The notes below the pieces were generated by a model. It saw nothing but the letters and a program-made list of their open reading frames with translations, had not been told where the DNA came from and did no database searches. Below, piece after piece: positions 13,305 through 23,588 of a stretch of DNA of 64,000 bases (positions are counted from its first letter, which is position 1; the number at the start of each line of letters is the position of its first letter). This DNA is from Acanthococcus lagerstroemiae (lineage: Eukaryota > Arthropoda > Insecta > Hemiptera > Eriococcidae), in NCBI GenBank assembly GCA_031841125.1, contig CM063112.1, forward strand, positions 59,263,722 through 59,327,721, in the 5' to 3' direction. Made by a program: the position numbers and the translations under genes.

Positions 13305-15062
13305 CTAGAAGGTCTGAATCTCTTTTCGTTGAGCGTATGGCGATAACCCCCTATCCAGAAACGCCACCGTTTTCAAGTTAAATCCAAAATGATATCAAAA
13401 ACGAGTCTAATCATTCCTGAAACCTACAAGTATAAAGTGGTATAATATACGAAGTATTTTTTTCTCTCATTCTCAGTCTCAGCTCTTCCCCTTCCCCGAC
13501 TCTACAATTATAAAAATAAAAATCGAAGTAATCAAAAATGAATTCAGTGACCACGAAAACTCTATACTTCTTACCTACGTAGTATTTAGTCAAATCTTGT
13601 CCCAGTCCCCATCTTTGGTGCCACGATTTTTCAATTTAGGTCCAAACTGATATCAAAAATGAGTTCAGTGACTCCTAAAATCGGAAAAGTGGTACATACG
13701 TTCATTTATTTATTCATCAGTTTATCCTCCCCTGCTTACAGGTTGCCATAATTATCTGCAAGGGAGCATTACATTACCGAAAATTAGGTCTCATGTATAA
13801 CCTAAACATGTATGATTTAATAAGCACTTTTCCTCCCTCCCCCTCCCATTCCACCACTTACACCATATTTACATCACAGCCATACACTCTCCATACCCAT
13901 CACCACATCCACTCCAGCCCACACAATGCAACACCCACCAAAACTTCAATACTGGTTACCACATTCACACCATCTCACATAATGAACCTATCAGGTATTA
14001 ATCCTCCCACATTTTCATTTTATCTTTTGAAGCCTCTAGAGCCATTGTTTTAGTTTCTTTAGCGTCCCTCTTCTAACTTTTGGATCTAACAAGTCTATAT
14101 TTTCTAATATCGAGCAAGTGGGAGCGGGAGGAGAAAATGATGCAGGGGATGAAAAGGTGGGGTAGTAGGGACTCAGGCGAATGTAAAATTTAAACCCATT
14201 TGTTGTCATAACCCATTAAATCAGAAAAAATAAAATAAAAACAATATTTCTGTCAGACGATAAGCTCTGTATTAAAGTATGATGAAAAACAGGGCCAACT
14301 TTGACGCTATTATGTGGCGTTCTGAAAGAAAAATATTACCAATTTGATGAGCTTCAGTTTTTTATTCTAACCCATATTGCGTTCACGACCATAGCTGATG
14401 AGCCAAGAACTGATGTTTATCCAATTCAATCGACATGGGAGGGGGAGGGGGGAATTCCCTGGGAGTTTTAAGGCAATAATCAGTATGATGTCCACATAAT
14501 ACATACCAGAATTCAGTTCATGTGCCTTTTTTGGATTAATTTCAAATCTTTTATTGACTGACTACAACACTTTGGTTTTGAATTCAATACTTGATACGCC
14601 GTTCACCTAGCCTTAGTGCAGAATTACTCTTATGTTTTGAAAGATGATGTGACAAATTGAGATTTCTGGAGTTGAGCTTACAGGACCTGTGGAAGAAGAT
14701 ATGGGAAAGCTCTTTCCTCAGACAATTCTAGCAGTATAAGAATCTGGCAAAATTTTTGATCTGTAGTTGACAAAATCTGAAAAATGCCGACCTTTACCTA
14801 TATCTATCCTTTTCGTGCTTTTTATTTGTCGATGAATTCAAAATTCCCGCAGATAGCAAAATTAAAATTTTCAAAACTAGAATTTATCTCCCACAAATTT
14901 GGAAGAATTTCTTCAGTTAATCTCTGATCGCTTCTATGATTCCAGATTATCGAAACTAAGATCAGGAGCCTAACTACTGAAGTCACAAATAAACACCGTC
15001 ATCAAAGGTGCGTAAATTTTATTAATAACACAGACTGGCTGTAAAGACAGCGCAAAATAATA
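13245..15062. other. Spacer between the inverted arms; includes desaturase 5' flank
   Basis: From about 14107 to 15062 the sequence matches, in inverted orientation, the 5' flank of copy C (49991-50643, 60931-61037 and 62115-62395), so it is the ancestral upstream region of the desaturase. From 13305 to about 14100 it is unique here. It holds two copies of a degenerate motif (TGATATCAAAAACGAGT at about 13391 and TGATATCAAAAATGAGT at about 13649) and a CA/CC-rich stretch at 13830-13990. No gene is seen. Confidence 0.8.
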
Positions 15063-15101
15063 CACCCTTCGTTTGTTTATGTTTAGTGTTTGGACTTTAA
15101 A

Positions 15102-18100
15102 ATGCTGACCAGTCACACCCTGGCAACAACAACGAGACAAGATGGCGAAGTCGTCAACCAAGACTCGCGGAATGAAAAATTTGGCGATGCCTTAAAGATA
15201 AATCAACCATATTTTCATTTCATAATTTTGGTACTGATTTTCATTCACGCCGCGACTCCAGTTGCCATTTATGTTGTTGTTCCCCGAGTAACTATAATAA
15301 ATTTGCTGTGGTGTAAGTTCGCCAGCTTCTCCATGAATAAGACAGTTGTCAATGAATTATAATTTAATGGCATTATTAGACGTTAGAGGACTTAAATTCC
15401 AGAAAAGTTTGTACTTTCATTCGATCATTAATTCGAAATTTTGGTCCATCCCTTCAGTGTACCTGTATACCTGTTTTGGGGCATATGGAATTACCGGAGG
15501 AGCACATCGATTATGGTCACATAAGTCGTTCAAAGCTAAACTTCCTCTGCGGATATTCCTACTCATTGGCTACTATTCAGCTGGACAAGTACCGCGGCTT
15601 TTTAGTTCACCTCTCACTTCCTCAATAATGAGCTATTCGTTTAACGGTAGTGTTGTACTTTTCAGTATCCTTTGTACCACTGGGTACACAATCACAGACT
15701 GCATCATAAATACAGCGATACGGATGCGGATCCGCATAATTCGAAACGCGGTTTCTACTTCTCCCATGCCGGATGGTTACTACAAGAAGAACATCCAGAG
15801 GTGACTCGTCGGAGACCGGAAATCGACATAAGTGATATTACGAATGATCCGTTACTGAGATTTTTTGACAGGTACATTTCTGTAATTATTGGGGAATGAG
15901 GAATTCGCTTGATTTAAGTACACGAAACAATCGATTCGTAAAGGGTTCTGGAAATTTGGTCTATAGAGGAAGTGGTTCAAATTTGAACCCTCTTAAACCT
16001 CGACTTGTATTGAGCTCTCTCGAATGGAAATTCGCTGCATTTATTCTACACCCATCCAAAAAACTGTCTACAACATCTTAGGCTCCCGTGATGTTGGTTA
16101 TCATGGTATAAGGGAATACCCGTGTTTTTGTTTTCGGACGCTCGGAAAGTTTTTTCACAAACAAATCAGTAAGTTTCTAATCAGGTATATCGAATAAGTA
16201 GCCTGTAAAATTTGGTACGCTAGAAAAAAGTGTAGATGGCTTTGCCTTGCACAGGAAAATTCGATTAAATTCAAAATTCTCATAGAATTGTGATTAGATT
16301 TATTTAGATTGCCATATGCGGATAATTTGAACCCCCTATGTATCTCGGAGAATAAGGATGCTGGTATTTTGTTTAAAAATGTCTTCTAATTGAAATTCAT
16401 ATTATTTTATACATGCCACGAAGGAAAATTTAATATTTTTACATTTTGCTATTTTTTAATATCTAGTCAGTTTTGTTTGACAGTTGAATGTATTTTTCAT
16501 TTTTTTTCACCAACTAAATCGATTACAGGTCATTTATTTGTTGCTATTTTTTTAGGTTTATCACAGGGGTCCAAACCACTTGCACCTTTTGGATGCAGGT
16601 TGGTTTCAACTATCTTTCAAGACCTTCTAAACTGTGACATTACTAATAAGTTTTGCAATAATCGTTAAGATAGTGAGATCTGTATATTTTCTCTATCTAA
16701 TTACACGAAAAAGGGTGACACTGACCTGTTCGGTTCTGAAAAATTCTTCAAAACGAAAGTGGAATCCATATTTGCACCACATCCTCCATAATATTGTTCC
16801 TCAGAAAGATGTTGCAAGTAAATGGGTAAGCAGTAGAAAACCTTCGATGGACTTCCTATCAACTTCCGAAATCTTGGGAGAGCACAGATCATCATATTCA
16901 TATAGCTGTTATAATGTCCTTCTTTTTCAGATATTTCTTACCTTTAGTAACATTTTTCTGCTACATATTACCTACTTTAATACCGATGTACCTGTGGCAA
17001 GAGTGGTGGCTGTGCTCACTTTCGCTAGCCTTAATCCACCACGTGATTCTGCTTCACCTCAGTTCCAGTGTGAATAGTTTCGCCCATATGTGGGGTCAAC
17101 GTCCCTATGATAAGTGAGTACAGATATTTCCTTCGTTCTACCATTAGTCCAGTTATTAGTGACCAGAAAATGGCCGTATATCCACCAGTTTATGAATAAA
17201 AGAATCCCTTGGGCACAAATATTTAATTCTCCCCTCTTTAGTTTCAGATGTACCACACCGCGAAAATTTATGGTGATGGAAAAGAGGCGGGTTACTGTGA
17301 CAGGTTCGCAAAAAAAAAAAAAAAAAAAAAAGTCCGGGATAGACTGTCAAACTGCTCACGATCGTATAAAAACTATAAAACGCTGAGTCGTATCAACACA
17401 CTAATAAAATAGTTCTAACTTTGACCTGACAGAACAAACTTAATAAAATCTTGAAGATGAATAAGAACAAAACAAAATGATGGTAGTCAGTAGATGGTAA
17501 CAAAATCCAATGAATATGGAGTGGACAGGTCACAGGTGAAAAATAACGGAGGTAAGGAATTTAAATACTTAGGTAGTCTGATGCCAGAAGGAAAACAGAA
17601 ATCAAAATTACAATGGAACAAGCTAAGAGAGAGTTTTTTTTTTCAAAAAAAGAGACATAAGAAGATTTTAAAGTAAGAGTAGGATTTCTTCAAACGTATA
17701 TATTTGGAGTTTAGCATTGTATGGACGTGATACCTGGACAACAGGAATACAAGAAAGAAAAAGGATAGTAGCTTTTGAAACGTGGTGTTATCAGAGAATG
17801 TTGAAAATCAAATTGTTAGAAAAGATCATGAATGAGGAAGTATCGAGGCGAATAGTAAGGAAAAGAGAAATTTGGAATGTAATCGTAAAGAGAAAAGTTG
17901 ATAGATCCAGGGGATATTGTTATTACTGCTAGAATGTTTGCGGGAAAAAAAACAACTGAAAATGAAGGCAAAGGATGAGCTACGAAGAGCAGATAACGAA
18001 GGATACAAATTGTAAGTCCTTCTCAGAAATGAGAAGATTAACAAAGCAGAGAAAATGTGGAAAAGCGCGACCTACTCGTCGAGAGACTAAGGTATAAGTA

Positions 18101-18748
18101 CAACAACAGCCCAGAACACATATTGTGTGAAATGAAGCTAGAAAAGGACGCCACTTTGACGAAGCACGGTATCTCTAATATAAAATTTCAGGAAGACCAT
18201 TCTCGCACTGAGCTATTTTTGAAAAAGATTTGGTACATAGTATTCGAGAAAAAAAACAACAAGAAGATTTAGATGTTACAACCTCCCCTCTCTGCTAGCA
18301 TGAATTTTCGCGGTACGCCACGTCTGGAATTGAAAAGGGGTGTCAACCGATCATTCCTGCCAAAGGAATCCTTCTGTTCACAAAGAGTAGGATTCTGCTC
18401 ACTAACGACCGATCTATATCGATACATAAAAAGTCAAACTTTTATATGAATTTGATATTTTGCAGACGCATCCGATCCAGAAATAACGCCTACGTGTCTT
18501 TCCTATCTTACGGAGAGGGTTGGCACAACTACCATCACTCGTTTCCGTGGGACTATAGAGCATCCGAATTCGGGGGTGGTTATATGAATACTACGGCCGC
18601 TGTACTCAATTTCTTCACAAAGATAGGTTGGGCGTATGATTTAAAAAGACCATCGGACAGGCTCGTAAAAACCTACATTCAGAAGTACGGAGATGGCACT
18701 CATGTATCGGAAGTACCGGAAGAACAAATGGAAAACAGCAATGACTAA
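15102..18748 (+). CDS. Acyl-CoA delta-9 desaturase, copy B (intact, five exons)
   Basis: This is a membrane-bound di-iron fatty acyl-CoA desaturase of the stearoyl-CoA desaturase family. The family inserts a double bond into acyl-CoA in the ER, using cytochrome b5. Inferred exons are 15102-15312, 15458-15588, 15666-15871, 16931-17113 and 18466-18748. All introns are GT-AG and the phases agree, giving 1014 nt and 337 aa, close to the usual size. The three histidine boxes are intact: HRLWSH (87-92), HRLHH (124-128) and HNYHH (264-268, in GEGWHNYHH). Hydrophobic stretches around 38-62, 71-83, 100-112 and 183-220 fit the four-helix topology. The ATG at 15102 is the first in frame. The N-terminus is short, with no cytochrome b5 domain. 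Family membership is secure; substrate and regiochemistry are inference. Confidence 0.93.
17135..17320. repeat. Left half of an imperfect inverted repeat in intron 4 (copy B)
   Basis: GTTATTAGTGACCAGAA, then TTTATGAATAAAAGAATCCC and ACACCGCGAAAATTTATGGT align, in the same order, with the reverse complement of 18277-18425. By eye they are roughly 70% identical over about 150 bp. The two halves flank the LINE fragment. Equivalent pairs are at 5160-5307/6259-6445 in copy A and 43060-43205/47655-47820 in copy C. Confidence 0.7.
17440..18272 (+). pseudogene. RTE-type LINE fragment in intron 4 of desaturase copy B
   Basis: This is the same fragment as at 5313-6130, in the right arm. KYLGSLM (17494-17676) is followed by LYGRDTWTTG and FETWCYQRML (17717-17932). 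It is in the same orientation as the host gene and is non-functional. Confidence 0.7.
18277..18425. repeat. Right half of the imperfect inverted repeat in intron 4 (copy B)
   Basis: This is the partner of 17135-17320. Shared core words include CGCGAAAATTCATG/CGCGAAAATTTATG and the CACTAACGACC/GTTATTAGTGACC end. It sits just upstream of the exon 5 acceptor. Confidence 0.7.
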
Positions 18749-19642
18749 CAGCGTGTATTGAGTCGAGTGCATGGAAGTCACTGGAAGAATGTACAATCTC
18801 CTATCTTCAAAGTGCACTTTTTCTTCCGCCGCAAGCTGCACTATGCTCAAATTTTTTGGGCAGCAATCCGAACGCAATCTTCCTAGTCAACGGGCCCCAA
18901 ACTGCCAACATCGAATGAAAGAGAAGAAAAGAAACGTGGTCGTTTTCTCACCTTGTATGTAGAAACAGAATGCTGAATCCGTTTCTGGAGTCATTTTCTC
19001 CATCTTCTCCGCCCTTAAGGATCTACAGGGGTCTGATATACGATATTATTATTTTTTACTTATTTGTTTTTTCACTTATTTATAGTTTTCACTTAAATTA
19101 ATTGATAGTGTCAAAATTATCAAGGAGCAAAAAAATTATAATAAAAACAATAGGTAATGAATAAAGGAACCAATAGTTGTGACGAAATTACCGAACAGTA
19201 AAAAAATTATTGATTAATGAAAATAATATTAAAAGGGGAATATTACACGACACGACAAGAAAAAGGGGTTGCCCGACAGGACTTTTGCGTACTAAATAAT
19301 GGTACATACTTAACGACAACATTAACAACTATTTTATTAGTAAGAAAGACAAAAAATATTTTCGAACCACTTATATTTTAAACGATAATTCATTATTTTC
19401 CCGGCCAATTATATTTTTTCTCGTGTGCAGATATCATGTCATCTACCGAAATTTTTAAACACGAATATGTTTTTGGGCGATATGGCTTTATTACCCACAA
19501 GGCGTTCATAGCCGTAGGCATCTCATTCAAAACAATCTGCAAAGTTTGAACAAAATTGGAAAAAGTTAACCCGTAGGAATTACCATTGATTTACGGAATT
19601 TCTTCAATCGCTGTGGGTACCTCCCGAAATGAGCTTAAAAAT

Positions 19643-19721
19643 TGAAGCGCTGCGTGGAAGAAGGGCCTTCGTCTCATAAGAAATACATTGATCGAAGCCT
19701 TCTTCCACGTAGCGCTTCAAT
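19643..19721. repeat. Hairpin-forming inverted repeat (right arm copy)
   Basis: This is the mirror copy of the hairpin at 3865-3943, about 900 bp downstream of the intact desaturase stop codon. Confidence 0.7.
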
Positions 19722-21026
19722 TACTTTCTATTCCAAATGAAGGTTTTAAAGGGTTGCAGACTTTATTTCAGGGGTTATTCCCTTCCTCCTCACCATTCAG
19801 CCTTCCCTTGGGACTAATTTTCAGTTGCAATTTTCCGCAATTTTCGAGTTCTTTACATCGCTATTAGAGTTTTGTAAGTCGCTGTCCCTGATGGTCGGCC
19901 ATGTGGACGCAAATGTAGTGAAAGAAGGAATACAACGAATGAGTAGTCCGACGATCGCTCGTAAATGTAGGTTTGCAGTCACACATACTAATGGGAAAAA
20001 ATAAAAATAAAAACAGAAAGGAAACCCGTTCACTGCGGTGTCGCAGACGTGTGTCTGGAATTTACTACCTGCTGGGCAATGTTGCCGCTGTTTCAGGGAA
20101 TACTTGGCGCTTGAAGCAGCGGATATTAAAAAGGTATACGGGGCGCCTTAAGCGCTACAATTGTGTATTTTGAATATATAGAAGCGCACTCTTGAGGCAA
20201 GTGCCGTGCACCATTTTGTATAAGATTATATACTCTACACTAGTTCTGGCGCCCGGCTAAAAATTCGTCTATCGACTACAGATAGCACCAATACCAATAG
20301 TCATCTGCACTGACTTCCATTTAAAAAAGTTGTGGCGCCCGAAACGGGCGTTACAACTGGGGAAGCGGGCGTCATAACTAGACACTTTGTGTGTGATTTG
20401 GGCGTCATAATTTGAGTAAGTAAATCTATATTTTTGTATGTATGTATACAATATGTATGTACGGACAAATTTTATGGCACAAAAATTTCAAAAAGTATTG
20501 AATCAATTGATTCCAAAGTTTGATATTACCTGAAATTGTGCTAGTTAAAGTTCGATGAAAATTGGTCAAGTCGTTCATGAGTTTTCCTCAATTTGAGATC
20601 AGAATAAAGCGCGCCTGTGGATGCCGAATGATTCCACGGTGCGCTCCGTTTAGTTGGACCCGATACTGTAGGTATACTACAGGGTCACTTATAAGTCGCT
20701 CAAGCGTCAGTGTTACCACAGTAAATTCCATATTAAGTGTTGCTATCCATTTGTTTTGTTTTCTTTGTACAATGTGGGATACTTTTTTCCGACTTTACAA
20801 AGAAAAGGAGCTGCTTTTTTTCTCTTTCTTTTTCTTTTTTTTTTCGTTTACTTCTTTTGATATTATATTTTTATATAGGATTTCTTTTTTGGGAGGTATA
20901 AGTTTTGCTTTATTGTTATCCACTTTTTTTTTCCTTGAACTACTCCAGCGCTTTCAGTATTCATTTGATTTCATAATTTTCCCTTTTGTATTTAATTTGA
21001 TTCTTAGACTTTTTTTTTTTTTTTTC

Positions 21027-21575
21027 CAGGTATGGCAAACGAAACAATATTTTTTCATTTTGTTATTTCGTTTCGTTATTTTCAACATTTTTGGTTTTTC
21101 ATGCGCGATTTTTCGTTTGGTTTTCCGTTTCGTTTATTTCAGACCGGTGTTCATTTGTTTTGTTTATAACGAAACTGAATCATTTCGTTATCATTTCGTT
21201 TTTTTCATGTCATTGGGTACAATACAATATTAATTCAAAGGATTAATGATTCCCATGCTTTCAGAAACTGATGCAATTTCAATTTTCCTTCATGATATCT
21301 TTCATTTTTGGTTTTTTCAGTCACGATTCGCGAAAAACAGTAATAAGATTCATAATTATTAATTTTAATTTATTATATTATGTTAAAAAGTAAAAACGTA
21401 AGAAATTCTCTGTGTTTCAGTTTAGTTTTTCGGTTACCTTTTTTCTTCGCTCTATTTTTCACTTTGGTTTTTCGTTTCGCTTTTTTGCTACATTTTCATT
21501 TCGTTTTGTTATTTCGTTTGAATATTTTAGACAAAAATCAATCGTTATTTCGTTTCGTTTCGTTTGCCATCCCTG
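21027..21575. mobile_element. MITE-like element filled with CGAAA-type repeats (right arm copy)
   Basis: This is the mirror copy of the element at 2006-2557, carrying a few single-base differences such as CAAACG versus CAAATG at one end. Its presence in both arms at matching positions shows it predates the inverted duplication. Confidence 0.6.
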
Positions 21576-22326
21576 TTTTTTTGTTTTGTTCTATTTGTAT
21601 TTAATTTGATTACAGAGTACATGGTTTTATTTATTCCTCAGTATATTTTCTCAATAATACGTAGCTTTAAAAGTCGGTTTTGCTTTCACTACTGCGAAAG
21701 CTTTTTTTTTCATTTATTTATAGTTTTCACCTTTTCACTTAAATTAACGTCTGCACAAAAATTCGCTTATAACATTTAATTTGTCGCCACCCAAGTTACT
21801 GGCGTAATTAATTTTCAACAGTGCATTGTATTTTATTGTCGTGCATCATATTTCGTGTAATTTAATTCCTTGTTACGTCGCCCCACTTTTTTTTTTTTTT
21901 TTTTTTTTTGTCGGGCATTCATTTATTTATTGTTTGCACTGTGGAAATTGTCGTTGGACCCATTAACTTATCGTATTTACATTTGTTCCTGTCGATGTAT
22001 CCCTTTGTTTTGTCGGGCCATTAAATCAGACCCATATTAAAATGAACAAACAGTACGGACCTACGTATAATAAAAGAAATTAAATGTATTTTTAAGTAGT
22101 ACATGTTTTCTGGAAGTGGCGCAGCCTATTAACAAGTGTTTCCCACATTCTATAACGTAATATTGGGTTCAACTTTAGACATTCCTCGAACTAAGATTTG
22201 GAGGGTAGAAAGTCAACATGCAACAAATTCCTGAAGTGTTTCTTCAGTATATTGTGTTCTCCGGCACACTATGGCTTTTCAACCGCCATTTTCTTCTTCT
22301 TATAGGGGTTCGCGCATTTTTCATTT

Positions 22327-22593
22327 GTGGGGTTTGGACATCTTTATAGAATCGCAGACAAATTATGTGTTTGGCAAAACATGTGTGTATCAAATGATGC
22401 AATTATTGCGCAGACACAACTCAAAAATTTGAGCACTGTAAAGCTCCAGCGGCCAAACGCCGATAAGAAAACTGTTAAGCTCATATTTACGTTCAAGAAA
22501 TCAACTCGTGGTCTCCATGAAACAGTGCTGTATGAAACAAAGGGAGGCCTCAGTGACATGTGGCGACATAGCAAAGATCTCCCTTCGCATTGA
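22327..22593 (+). other. Candidate exon or small ORF of unknown function (right arm copy)
   Basis: This is the mirror copy of 996-1262. The frame is open from a GTG at 22327, with upstream TTCTTCTTCTTATAG and CTTTATAG acceptor-like sites, and ends at the stop before 22593. Residues include several lysine-rich and charged blocks (LQRPNADKKTVKLIFTFKK). No family is recognised. It may be the last exon of a gene beginning elsewhere, or a transposon remnant. Confidence 0.3.
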
Positions 22594-23588
22594 AAATTCT
22601 CACGATAAATTAGACCTCCCATCAACTACAACACAGGAAATCTAAAATATCGCCTATACAAGCCGAGTGATACACTCGTTAGCGAATGTATAAAATTGTA
22701 TAATATGTCGTATTAGGCTGATTACAGAGGTCTAGGTCTAATAATTGACTTTTCAAATATTTTCTGACATTATTAGAGCTCAAGAACACGAATTACTGGT
22801 CAGAAATTTCACTCACTTTAGCCTATGGTTTAAATGAGCCGCGAAGTTGGCCAGCTAGTGTAGATACATTTCACATAAGAATGCATTGATGTATGTACCT
22901 GTAGGATGTCTGGGGTAATAGCTGCCAAAATGTAACAGTTAAATGGTCATGTTTGGTATTAATTACAACTGACGCGTCATTTCAATAACGGCTTATATGA
23001 AGTTTAAGACGTTTTTAAGGCGTCTGTAGATTCAATTTCTGTGTACAATTCTAAGTCAAATGAGACCTTCCCTATCTCGCTACATTGAAAACATGCCTGT
23101 TCTAAGTTTGAGAAGTTAAACAAAAAAAAATTGATAAAGCGAAATCGTGGATATCTTTCTTCGATCTCAGGTGATAACTGTACAATATTTTGAATATTAC
23201 CATTTCTGTAAAGGTACCACAAATCTATTCTATTCCTTCATTCGGTGTTCGTGAGTCTTTCTCCCATTTTATTATTTTGTATTTCTTCTTAGTACATATT
23301 CCTCAAATCAAGTGGTTTTTCTGGCTTCTTTTAAGTTCCTCATGATTTTTCCGGGCGGAGGAAAAGTTGGTCACTTCAAAAAGAGCCTATAAACTCCTAA
23401 CTTCAAACAGCTGTAGAATAAGAACAGCTTGTGCTACAGTGCCGCGGTAAAATTTCTCGTGTAGTACATGGTTACCTGTGTAAAAAGAAACGTAAAAGAA
23501 ATGAAATGCTAGAAAGAAATGCGAATGAAAAAGAGAAGAGAGACGAGAGAAAGGTAGGAATTCGAAAGATATACGCAATGCAGTCAGG

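Larger units (their letters stand above)
18749..22326. other. 3' flank of desaturase copy B, no gene seen
   Basis: AT-rich sequence with long T/A homopolymers (20871-21025 and 21891-21909), the hairpin at 19643 and the MITE at 21027. The T-rich open frames across 20562-21610 are compositional. The matching stretch in the left arm is 1263-4836. Confidence 0.7.
15063..23588 (+). repeat. Right arm of the large inverted duplication
   Basis: This is the mirror image of 1-13244 without the transposon insertion. It contains the intact desaturase gene at its inner end and about 4.8 kb of 3' flank. The inner limit is placed at 15063, where pairing with the left arm stops. Sequence inward of this point (14107-15062) still matches the 5' flank of the third copy, so the right arm keeps the ancestral junction and the left arm is the broken one. 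Confidence 0.95.

Noticed and set aside
13793..14053. Pro/Thr/His/Ser-rich 86-codon frame in the spacer
   Set aside because: It arises from a CA/CC-rich simple-sequence stretch and no domain is visible.
20562..21233. A 223-codon + strand frame in the right arm
   Set aside because: Mostly poly-T and TTTCGTTT repeats giving Phe-rich peptide; the mirror copy is broken by a homopolymer length change.
1..23588. Simple hairpin sequencing artefact (one read-through copied as its complement)
   Set aside because: The arms differ by a 4.7-kb insertion, an 8-bp indel and scattered substitutions, and a unique spacer lies between them. Joining of two haplotypes is still possible and is flagged in the findings.
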